Shown: one piece after another, positions 33,580 through 44,300 of the stretch | Layout: every line of letters begins with the position of its first letter | How positions within the stretch are numbered: the first letter of the stretch is position 1 | NCBI GenBank assembly: GCA_020161355.1 | Contig: JAIUOF010000002.1 | Location: 496,001 to 560,000, forward strand | Direction: 5' to 3' | Source: Bacteroidota bacterium | GTDB taxonomy: Bacteria; Bacteroidota; Bacteroidia; Cytophagales; Spirosomataceae | DNA: 64,000 nt | Notes under the pieces: model-generated | Database searches by the model: none | What the model was told of the DNA's origin: nothing | What the model saw: only the letters and a program-made list of their open reading frames with translations | Translations under genes and position numbers: made by a program

Positions 33580-34962
33580 ATGAAAATATTTAAACTCATT
33601 CTTGATGCCTTAAAAGGCGACGAATCAACCGACTACACGGGCATTTCGATAAACCGGGCTCTGGTACTTTTGGCCATCCCGATGGTGATTGAGATGCTTT
33701 TTGAGTCACTTTTCGCCCTTGCTGATGCCTTTTTTGTGGCTAAATATGTGGGGGTCAACGGTATGGCCACCGTCGGCCTCACCGAGTCGGTACTGACCAT
33801 CATCTATTCACTGGCCTGGGGTATCAGTACGGCAGCTACGGCCATCATCGCCCGCAAAATCGGAGAAAAGAACCCCGAAGACGCCTCCAAATCTTTGATG
33901 CAAATCATTAATATTTCGGGTTTGATAGGCATAGTGCTGGCGGTTTTTGGTTTTATATTCTCCAAAGATATCCTGAGGCTGATGGGTGGCTCCGACCAGC
34001 TCATCAAAGAAGGCCTCGGCTATACCCAGATCCAGTTTTTGAGTAGCCCGATCATCATTCTGCTGTTTTCACTAGGTGGTGCTCTCCGTGGAGCCGGAAA
34101 TGCCTCCAAAGCCATGAATGTGATGATTGTGGCCAATATCATCAATATTGTTATTGACTTTATTCTTATTCCCGTCTCGGGCATGGGCGTTGAGGCTGCC
34201 GCCATAGCCACATTGATTGGCCGCAGTACAGGGGTGTTTTTACAATTGAGATTTTTGTTTTCAAATAAGCATCAGCTCAATCTTAACTTCCGAAACTGGC
34301 ATTTTGACTTTGGTGTGATCGGCGAAATCCTCAAGCTATCGGCCGGAGGTGCTGGTCAGTTTATCATCCAGTCAGCCAGTTGGGTGTTTTTGATCAGGAT
34401 TCTTTCCGACTTTGGCTCAGAAGTGGTAGCGGGTTATACCATCGCGATCCGTATCATTGTATTCACGATTTTGCCTTCTTGGGGGCTCGCCAATGCGGCC
34501 TCTACTTTGGTGGGTCAAAACCTGGGAGCTGAAAAGCCGGAGCGGGCTGCTGTCTCGGCCTGGCGGGCAGGCTTCTTCAATATGGTTTTCTTAGGCATAG
34601 TGGCGATTTTCTTCTTCATTTTTGCCCAACCGCTGGTTTCTACTTTCAATTCCAACCAAAATGTGGTCGACACCGGCGTAAATGCCCTGAAAATCCTTTG
34701 TGCCGGATATGTGTTCTTCGGTTTCGGGATGGTGATGGCCCAGGCAATCAATGGATCAGGTGATACTGTAACCCCGACCATCCTGAATGTAATCTGTTTC
34801 TGGCTAATCGAGATTCCACTTGCCTGGTACCTAGCTAAAATGGCCAATTGGGGTCAGTCTGGCGTATTTTGGTCCATCGTTATAGCCGAGTCAATACTTG
34901 CAGTGCTGGCAATTATTTATTTTAAAACCGGTCGGTGGAAGAAAAATAAGATTACGGTCTGA
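33580..34962 (+). CDS. MATE family multidrug/cation exporter
   Basis: 460 residues with twelve predicted membrane segments in two homologous halves. The N-terminal half shows IPMVIEMLFESLFALADAFF and VGLTESVLTIIYSLAWGIS, and the C-terminal half repeats the pattern after about residue 240; GGALRGAGNASKAM is the conserved loop. MATE proteins export drugs or cationic metabolites with Na+ or H+ exchange. GC content is higher than in the adjoining islet. A terminator follows; the substrate cannot be inferred. Confidence 0.92.
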   Translation: MKIFKLILDALKGDESTDYTGISINRALVLLAIPMVIEMLFESLFALADAFFVAKYVGVNGMATVGLTESVLTIIYSLAWGISTAATAIIARKIGEKNPEDASKSLMQIINISGLIGIVLAVFGFIFSKDILRLMGGSDQLIKEGLGYTQIQFLSSPIIILLFSLGGALRGAGNASKAMNVMIVANIINIVIDFILIPVSGMGVEAAAIATLIGRSTGVFLQLRFLFSNKHQLNLNFRNWHFDFGVIGEILKLSAGGAGQFIIQSASWVFLIRILSDFGSEVVAGYTIAIRIIVFTILPSWGLANAASTLVGQNLGAEKPERAAVSAWRAGFFNMVFLGIVAIFFFIFAQPLVSTFNSNQNVVDTGVNALKILCAGYVFFGFGMVMAQAINGSGDTVTPTILNVICFWLIEIPLAWYLAKMANWGQSGVFWSIVIAESILAVLAIIYFKTGRWKKNKITV

Positions 34963-35024
34963 CTGCTCAAAACCGGAACAATTGACCGAATAATAAAAAA
35001 AACCTACCAAATAATAAAAACAAG

Positions 35025-35052
35025 GCATCGGGAAAAGTTTCCTGATGCTTTT
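35025..35052 (+). terminator. Terminator of the MATE gene
   Basis: GCATCGGGAAA-AG-TTTCCTGATGC: eleven paired positions with one G-T wobble, then TTTTT. Confidence 0.8.
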
Positions 35053-35081
35053 TGCATTTTATTTGTACCACTCAACTCTAA

Positions 35082-35240
35082 ATGGACAAAACTATGAATG
35101 AGGAAAGGGTAGGTGAAGTTGTACAGGCCATATTGCCGGCGGTTCTGTCGTTTGCGGTATTGGTAATGGGTTTGATGATTTTAATAGAAATGGAAATGCC
35201 CCGTTTTTTCCGAAAAAAAAAGAAGCTTAGGGCTAAATAA
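35082..35240 (+). CDS. Very small single-pass membrane protein
   Basis: 52 residues from ATG 35082, or 48 from the in-frame ATG 35094. An acidic N-terminus (NEERVGEVVQ) precedes one hydrophobic helix (AILPAVLSFAVLVMGLMILI) and a strongly basic tail (RFFRKKKKLRAK), so the tail should lie in the cytoplasm. It sits between two terminators, which supports an independent gene. No family recognised; possible roles include a small regulator of a membrane complex. Confidence 0.6.
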   Translation: MDKTMNEERVGEVVQAILPAVLSFAVLVMGLMILIEMEMPRFFRKKKKLRAK

Positions 35241-35272
35241 ACATTCTTATCATAATGGTTAGGGTTAAACGC

Positions 35273-35303
35273 AAAAAAGCCGGCAAATTTGCTGGTTTTT
35301 TTG
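35273..35303 (+). terminator. Terminator after the small membrane protein
   Basis: CCGGCAAA-TTTGCTGG stem flanked by AAAAAA and TTTTTTT. It lies 32 nt after the stop at 35240. Confidence 0.7.
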
Positions 35304-35336
35304 TTTTTTTATATATTTACCTTTTAACCTGCAACT

Positions 35337-38300
35337 ATGAAAAAAATATTTATCACACTATTAGTTTTATTTTCAACGTCTTATGGATTTACACAAAATG
35401 TGACTTTTATCCAGCCTCCCACACAAACCTCCCCCGGAATGTGCTATGGAGGAAACCAGACTGTAACCGCCTCCACCCAAAACGCCACCGGTTTTTTGGT
35501 GCAGGTACTCAATTCTCAAAATAATTGGGAAAACTACCCCGGAGCCGAGGGTTTGATTAGCACCAACCCGGGAGCTATCAGCTATACCTTTTATGGCATA
35601 AGCTATGCATTTGCTTTTAGAATAAGAATTTTTAATGCCACTGACACACTAAACTCAGGGCCGCAAACCATCACACCCAACAGACCCGAATTTCAGTTTC
35701 ATCCGGCAGATCTGATGCAATGTACCGGAAATGCCGTGAAATTTTATGCTTCGGCCACCGGAAACTGCAACATCAGCTACCAATGGTATCGGTTTGATGG
35801 CTCTACCAATCATGTATTGACCAATGGGTCGGTATATTCCGGAGTGGGTACCAACGGTCTTGGCATTTCATCTGTAGCGTCTTCTCAGCATAATTACCAG
35901 TTTTTAGTAAAAGCTACCGACCCAAACGGTTGCGAAAACTACAGCCAAACCGGAAAACTCACCGTAAACCAATTGAGCACCGTAGTAAGCCCTACCACTA
36001 CCCAACAGTATTGCGAAGGCGACACGGTTACTTTTTCGGTGGCTACAAAAATCGGGGAAGTATCAAGCCAAAACTGGATGAAAAAGTTTGGTTCGGAACC
36101 GGTTTATACCAACATAACGCCTTCCACTCATTTCTCCGACCCAACGGGAGATATTTTAAAAGTTTTTGGCATAAAATCTACCGAAAACAATTATCGCCTC
36201 AGAGTGAATTTTGTGGTAAAAAACCAAAATGCCGATGGAAGTATTTCGACCAGTATATGCACCAAAGATGCAACCCGAGCCTCTTATGTGATTAATCCCC
36301 GACCTCAAAAACCCTCCCCTATTGCAGATCTGGAACGATGCGGCTCTGGTAAAGTAACCTATACGATCAGTCAACCCGGTAATTATTACTGGTACACCGA
36401 TACCACCAAAAATGCCATAATAAACAACCAATCTCATTTTACCAGTCCATCGATTGATTCTACGAGAGCATTCTATGTGAGTCAAAAGGATTTAAAAGGC
36501 TGTGAAAGTCATAAAACTAGCTTTTGGGCACTCATTAGGAATATTCCCGAATTATTTTTGACAAAAAATTTCACTTTTTGCCCGACAAATAATCAATTTG
36601 AGCTGAATTTTGATTCCACGAAGCACGATCCGGAAAAAATATATGTAAAAAATGGTTCTGCCAGCTTTCCAGGATTTGTGGAAGTTATTGAAACGCCATT
36701 TTCAAACCCAATATCGATCACTTTACCCGGAAATATCTCACCGGAGATTTACAATCTCCAACTTTTTGCCAAAAATCAATATTGCTTTTCAGACACCACT
36801 ATTTTGAATTTTGAGGTAAAAACGCCTGTCAAAATCACGAATTCGCCGATCAATACAAACTTATGCGAAGGTGAGGACCACACATTTTCAGTTGATTATA
36901 CCGGCGATGGGCCTTTCTCTTATCAATGGTTAAAAAATGGATCACTGATTGTGGGCGAAGCCGGAAAAACTTTAGCAATAAATGATATTAAAGCTGGCGA
37001 CGCAGGGGATTACAAAGTGATAGTACAGGGTTTTTGTGGAAATGATACAGCCTTAATTGGCTCTGTGGAGGTTTTACGCCCTACCTTCATCCAAACACAA
37101 CCCAAACCAGTCAAAGTGTGTGAAAATGAAAATGCCGTTTTTAAGGTTGAGGCTACAGGTTCGGGCACATTGCATTACCAATGGTACCAAAACGACCTTC
37201 CTGTTGGTGGAGATTCATCCACATTAAGAATTGAATCAGTACATATTACTCAAAATCAATCTATTATCAAATGCAGAATAATCTCAGATTGTGGAGCTGG
37301 CATATTCAGTGAGCCAGTGATATTGACCGTAGTACAGCTCCCGGCCACTCCAACAATCAACGACCGGATAGGTTTTTGTCAAAGTGAAAATTGGGCGAAT
37401 CTTACAGCAACAGCTTTACCTTTTCATTCGCTCATTTGGTATGATGGTGACCGAAATATGCTGGCGAGTAATCAAATCCCCGCTGCAATTCCGGGAGTTA
37501 AAAATTATTTTGTCTGCCAAATCGACTCTAATAATTGTCAAAGTCCTCTAAAACCATTTGAAGTAGAAATCACAGAGCGTTTTGAGATAGAAAGCATTTC
37601 AGACAAAAGCTTTATTTGCCCTACAGGCAACTTTAATAACCAGGTTTTGCTGAGCCAACGACTGAGCCCTGAAAATCAACCTGTTGAAAAATACACACTA
37701 TTTTTAAATGATCATTTCGTTTCAGAAAATACTGTTGGAGAATTTATAGGAAATTCGGCTGGAAAATATACCGTAACGGCACAATACCATTTTTGCCAAA
37801 TCTCAGATTCAGTTTCTGTTCATAGTTTATTCCCGGAATTAACCACTTCGCCATCAGCAAGTGACACCTCTGTATGTTTAAATAATTCCGTTGCACTGCA
37901 AGTAAATTCTGAATATCAAAATGGAACATATTACTGGTGGGAAAGCGAAAATTCTGTTTTTTCTAATTTTCAGGGAAACACATTTACCACAAATCCAATT
38001 ATAGAAAACACGAAATTTTATGTTTCCTATGTGAAACAAAACAATGAAAACAGGGTTTGTGAATCCACCCGAAAGGAAATCAAAGTCAATATAAGGCAAA
38101 ATTTAAGCCCCGACATTACGGTTTCAGATGTAAAATGTATCGGGCAATCTGATGGAAAAATAATAATTGAGGCCAATTCTATTGCACCACCGGTGCAATT
38201 CACATTAAATAATAGTATTCAGAATATTACTGGTGTATTCGAAAATCTGGATGCAGGTAGTTATAGTATTTTAATGCAGGATACAGAAGGTTGTAAAATT

Positions 38301-41300
38301 GACACCAGCATCATAATAGACACGGCCCCGGGGCCAGAGTATCTTATCCAGCCTGAAACCATTTCGAGATGTAAAGGCAACAATGCGAGTTTCAGTTTTT
38401 CAGCAAATAACTATAATTCTATAATTTGGCAGAAAAAACTGCCCGGAGGTTTAGATTTTTCAGATATTCCAGGTTCAAATGCTACAAATCTCAATCTAAC
38501 CAATATTGGTAACGCAGTTTATCCTCATAATACGATTTTCAGGGCAAAAATTTCGAATGGTGTTTGTGAAATTACCTCCCGGGAAGCTATTCTGAAAGTT
38601 AATTCAGTAAGTTCTTCTAATAAAACGATTTCTTTTTGTGAGAATTCAATGGCCCAATTAGATCTGACCGGGATTGAAATAACAGGAAAAGTAAGTGCCT
38701 ATTTATGGGAAAAAAGAAATGGAACTTCAGGACCATGGAACAGCATTCCAAATTCAAATGACAGTGTTTTTGTTTTCAATAATATTTCCAGAAATGATGC
38801 GGCATATTACAGAGCCAAATTGACTTTTGACAATGGAAATGAGAACTCATGCATCATAAACACCACCACAACTACAGGATTACGGGTATTGGTGGATACA
38901 TTACAAGTCCCTATCTTAAGTGACGATGTGAGTATATGCTCCGGAAACAGTACTGTCCTTTCGGTTAGCAATTGCAGTGGGAACATCCTTTGGTCAACAG
39001 GTCAAACCCAAAATTCAATCACTGTTTCACCTCATCTTACTTCAAAATATGCTGTGACGTGTATATACAATACCTGTACAACGAATAGTGCAGATAGCAT
39101 TACAGTTACGGTACTTGACAACAACAATTTAGCACCCGTGATTTCAACCGGTAAATTGAATTATTGTAAGGGAGATTCTATTTTTTTATATGCTTCAGGA
39201 TGCGAGAACCAAACTGTTTGGAGTAATGAGATGACAGGAGATACCTTAAAATTGAAAGCTATTAATAGTTTCTCAATCTCAGCTCATTGCCTTTCAAAGG
39301 GCTGTTCTTCTCCCACAAGTAATTCAATAAATATTTCCGTTTTACCTCAAATCTCAGCCGGAATGATTCAGGATTATACCCAAACTAACTGTGCAGGTTT
39401 TAATCCGACGACCATAAATAGTCTGACCAATCCAACAGGTGGAACCATCCAATGGCAATTTTCTGAAAACTGCTCTGCTGTTTCTCCGGTGTGGGTTGAT
39501 ATTTCAGGTGCTCATACCACTACTTACAATCCTCCGGCACTAAATGTGACCACCTGTTTCAGAAGAATGGTTTTTGATTCTTGTCAAACTGCATTTTCAA
39601 ATGTCTTAACCTTCCATATTGTACCTGATCCCGTGGTTTCTGTTTCCTCTGATTTGCCTGAGGTATGTTTTGGAAATTCGGTTTTACTTTCAAAAAATAT
39701 TATTGGCGGACAAGGAACATGTCCGGTGCAGTGGCAAATCAACAAAGTTTCCGGAGCTGCAAGCTCAGCTTTTTGGCAAAACTATGCCTTGGGGGATTCG
39801 CTTGAAATCCCAAATCAAAATATAGGCTCTGATTCTACATGGTATTTCAGGGTGAAGGTCGATTGTGACAATTCTTCCTGCAATCTAGCCGTTTCGGAGG
39901 GTATTTCTGTTGTTTTTCTTCCGGAATTAAGTCTGGAAACCAATTTTGTTGATTCTACCATCTGTGCCGGTGCTTCAGTTTTACTTTCTGCCTCCGGTTG
40001 TAAAGCTTCCCTAAAATGGAGCACGGGTGGGACTACACCATCAATTACGATTTCGCCCGAAAGTTCTGTTTCAGTGAAAGTTACCTGTAAAAATACTTGT
40101 GATTCGGTAAATAAAACCTTTAATATCAATGTAGTGCCGGGGATTTCTGCACCCGCTATTTCTGTAAACCAAACCCGTTTTTGCCCTGAAGATACCATAT
40201 CCATTTCCGCAACAGGTTGTGATGGTCAGGTGGTATGGAGTAATAATTTTACGGGAAATAATCTGAAATTACCCGCCGAATCTAGTTTCAGTATTTCGGC
40301 TCACTGTGTTTCATTGAATTGTAGTTCGCCTGAAAGTAATCAACTCAATATTTCCGTTTTACCACAAATCTCAGCCGGAACGATTCAGGATTATACCCAA
40401 ACCAACTGTGCTGGTTTTAATCCGGCGACCATAAATAGCTTAACTAATCCTTCTGGTGGAACCATCCAATGGCAATTTTCCGAAAATTGTTCTGCTGTTT
40501 CTCCGGTGTGGGTTGATATTTCAGGTGCTCATACCACTACTTACAATCCTCCGGCACTTAATGTGACCTCTTGTTTCAGAAGAATGGTTTTTGATTCTTG
40601 TCAAACAGTATTTTCAAATGTCGTAACCTTCCATATTGTGCCTGATCCGGTGATTTCAGTTTCCTCTGATTTAGCTGAGGTATGTTTTGGAAATTCTGTA
40701 TTACTCAAAAAAACTACAGTTGGCGGACAAGGAACGTGTCTAGTGCAGTGGCAAATCAATAAAGTTACCGGAGCTGCCAGTTCAGCATTCTGGAAAAATT
40801 ATGCTTTGGGGGATTCGCTTGAAATCCCAAATCAAAATATAGGATCAGATTCCACCTGGTATTTCCGGGCGAGAGTTGATTGTGAAAATTCTTCCTGCAA
40901 CTTGGCGGTCTCAGAAGGTGTTTCGGTAGTTTTTCATCCGGAATTAAGTCTGGAAAGCAATTTCACCGATTCTACCATTTGTGCAGGTGCTTCAGTTTTA
41001 CTTTCTGCCTCAGGTTGTAAAGCTTCTTTAAAATGGAGCACAGGTGAGACTACACCATCAATTACGATTTCACCCGAAATTTCTGTTTCAGTGAAAGTTA
41101 CTTGTAAAAATACTTGTGATTCCATAAGTAAAACCTTTAATATCAATGTAGTGCCGGGGATTTCTGCACCCATTGTTACTGTAAACAAAACCAGTTTTTG
41201 CTATGGAGATACCATATCCATTTCTGCAACAGGTTGTGATGGACAAGTGGTTTGGAGTAATGATTTTATAGGTTCCACTCAAAAAATTATTGCCCAAACA

Positions 41301-44300
41301 AGTTTCGTCATTTCAGCTCACTGTCAATCCCAAAACTGCAATTCCCCCGAAAGTAATCAACTCAATATTTCCGTTTTACCTCAAATCTCTGCCGGAACGA
41401 TTCAGGATTACACCCAAACCAACTGTTCTGGATTTAATCCGGCAACTATTAACAGCCTGAGTAATCCTTCGGGTGGAACCATCCGATGGCAATTTTCTGA
41501 AAATTGTGCTGCTGTTTCTCCTGGCTGGGTTGATATTTTAGGTGCTAATACCACAACTTATAATCCCTCAGCACTAAATGTGACCACTTGTTTCAGAAGA
41601 ATGATATTTGACTCTTGTCAAACGGTATTTTCCAACATCGTAACCTTCCACATTGTGCCTGATCCGGTAGTTTCTGTATCTTCCGATCTTTCTCAGGTAT
41701 GTTTTGGAAATTCGGTTTTACTTTCAAAAAATATTATTGGCGGACAAGGTAGTTGCCCTGTTCAATGGCAAATCAATAAAGTTTCCGGAGCTGCCAGTTC
41801 AGCATTTTGGCAAAATTATGCTTTGGGGGATTCGCTTGAAATCCCAAATCAAAATCCAGGATCTGATTCCACATGGTATTTCAGGGTAAGAGTTGATTGT
41901 GAAAATTCTTCTTGCAATCTAGCCGTTTCGGAGGGTATTCCGGTAGTTTTTCATCCGCAATTAAATCTGGAAACCAATTTTGTTGATTCTACCATCTGTG
42001 CCGGTGCTTCAGTTTTACTTTCTGCCTCCGGTTGTAAAGCTTCTTTAAAATGGAGCACAGGTGAGACTACACCATCAATTACGACTTCACCCCAAAGTTC
42101 TGTTTCAGTGAAAGTTATTTGTAAAAATACCTGTGATTCCATAAGTAAAACCTTTAATATCAATGTAGTGCCGGGGATTTCTGCACCCATTATTACTGTA
42201 AACAAAACCAGTTTTTGCTATGGAGATACCATATCAATTTCAGCTTCCGGATGTGATGGTCAGGTGATTTGGAGTAATAATTTTATAGGTTCCACTCAAA
42301 AAATTATTGCCCAAACAAGTTTCGTCATTTCAGCTCACTGTCAATCCCAAAACTGCAATTCCCCCGAAAGTAATCAGCTTAATATTTCTGTTTTACCTCA
42401 AATCTCAGCCGGAACGATTCAAGATTATACCCAAACCAACTGTTCTGGCTTTAATCCAGCGACCATAAATAGTCTGACCAATCCAACAGGTGGAACCATA
42501 CAATGGCAATTTTCTGAAAACTGCTCTACTGTTTCTCCTGTGTGGGCTGATATTTCGGGGGCTAATACTGCAACTTATAATCCCCCAGCACTAAATGTGA
42601 CCACCTGTTTCAGAAGAATGGTTTTTGATTCTTGTCAAACTGCATTTTCAAATGTCGTAACCTTCCATATTGTACCTGATCCCGTGGTTTCTGTTTCCTC
42701 TGATTTGGCTGAAGTATGTTTTGGAAATTCGGTTTTACTTTCAAAAAATATTATTGGTGGACAAGGAACATGTCCGGTGCAGTGGCAAATCAATAAAGTT
42801 TCCGGAGCTGCCAGTTCAGCATTTTGGCAAAATTATGCTTTGGGGGATTCGCTTGAAATCCCAAATCAAAATGTAGGATCTGATTCCACATTGTATTTCA
42901 GGGTGAAGGTCGATTGTGACAATGCTTCATGCAATCTGGCGGTTTCGGAAGGTATTTCGGTTGTTTTTCATCCGGAATTAAGTCTGGAAACCAATTTTGT
43001 TGATTCTACCATCTGTGCCAGTGCTTCAGTTTTACTTTCAGCCTCCGGTTGTAAAGCTTCCCTAAAATGGAGCACAGGTGGGACTACACCATCAATTACG
43101 ATTTCACCGCAAAGTTCTGTTTCAGTGAAAGTTATTTGTAAAAATACCTGTGATTCCATAAGTAAAACCTTTAATATCAATGTAGTGCCGGGGATTTCTG
43201 CACCGATAAATGTCACTGATGATTCTATTTTTGCTCCACAGACCTTAGAATTTTCAGCGATTGGACAAAACTTAAAATGGTTTTTAGATTCTACCAGTCA
43301 TAATTTCAGTCTTAACGCCCCTGAATATTCATTACCGGGCAAATATACAGTGTGGGTGAGTCAAACTATTGGCCAATGTGAAAGCCCTAGATTGAAAATT
43401 TCTTCAACTATTTTCGCAGCATTAGCAATAATTTCTCAGCCAGTTAACCAACTAAATTGCAATGGAAACACCTCAAATTTTACAGTAAATGCCTCCGGTT
43501 CGGGCATATTAAATTATCAATGGTTTAGAAAAAGACCGGGTGAATTGCAATTTTCGAGCTTAAATGACGATTTGCCAAATATAGACAAATCGACAACCAA
43601 TCAGCTCAAAATAAGCAACATAGGAAATATTGAAAATCCCAATGGCACACTTTATTATTGTAAGATCGAAGATTCTTTCTCTGAAATCTTTAGTGATTCG
43701 GTTTTGTTAAATGTTAATAAACTTTCAGGCACTTTAGATAACCAGGAAAAATGCCTGACACAAACATTTGATCTTAACCTTGCCGTAAGTCACCAAATCT
43801 CCGGAGATCCGATTTCAGTACAATGGCAATACAGAACTGCCACAGGTACTGAATGGGATACTTTGTACAATAATTCAAATGTTTCAGGCTCCGAAAGTAC
43901 CCATTTACAAATTTCATCTCTGCATGTTGAAAATGCCGGCCAATATCGATGTGCTCTCAAGTTTGCCAGCTCTTCAGGAACATGTATTGAAACCACTGAC
44001 CTCATGACTTTAAAAGTTAGGGCCTACCCCACCGAACCCGTAATTAGTCAGGCACAAGTTTGTCAAAACGAGAAATTAGAGCCTATCGAAATCAACCATG
44101 ATTCTGATCTCGATGTACTCTGGTTTACCACCTCTGAAAATGGCTTTACATACAAAAAACAACCCGGTATCGACACCGAAACACCCGGAGAGCAGGCTTT
44201 ATGGTGTAGTCTTGTGAATGATTACGGCTGCGAAAGCAATCGTGTGAAAGTACCGATAACAGTTCATCCACAACCCAATCCACCAATAAATATTACCCCA

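Noticed and set aside
35255..35524. 89-codon plus-strand frame starting before the giant protein.
   Set aside because: It runs through a terminator and into the first part of the giant gene in another frame, so it is a shadow.
39351..43204. Regular repeats considered as a CRISPR-like or satellite array.
   Set aside because: The unit is 1017 nt, a multiple of three, in frame within one coding sequence; it is a protein repeat.
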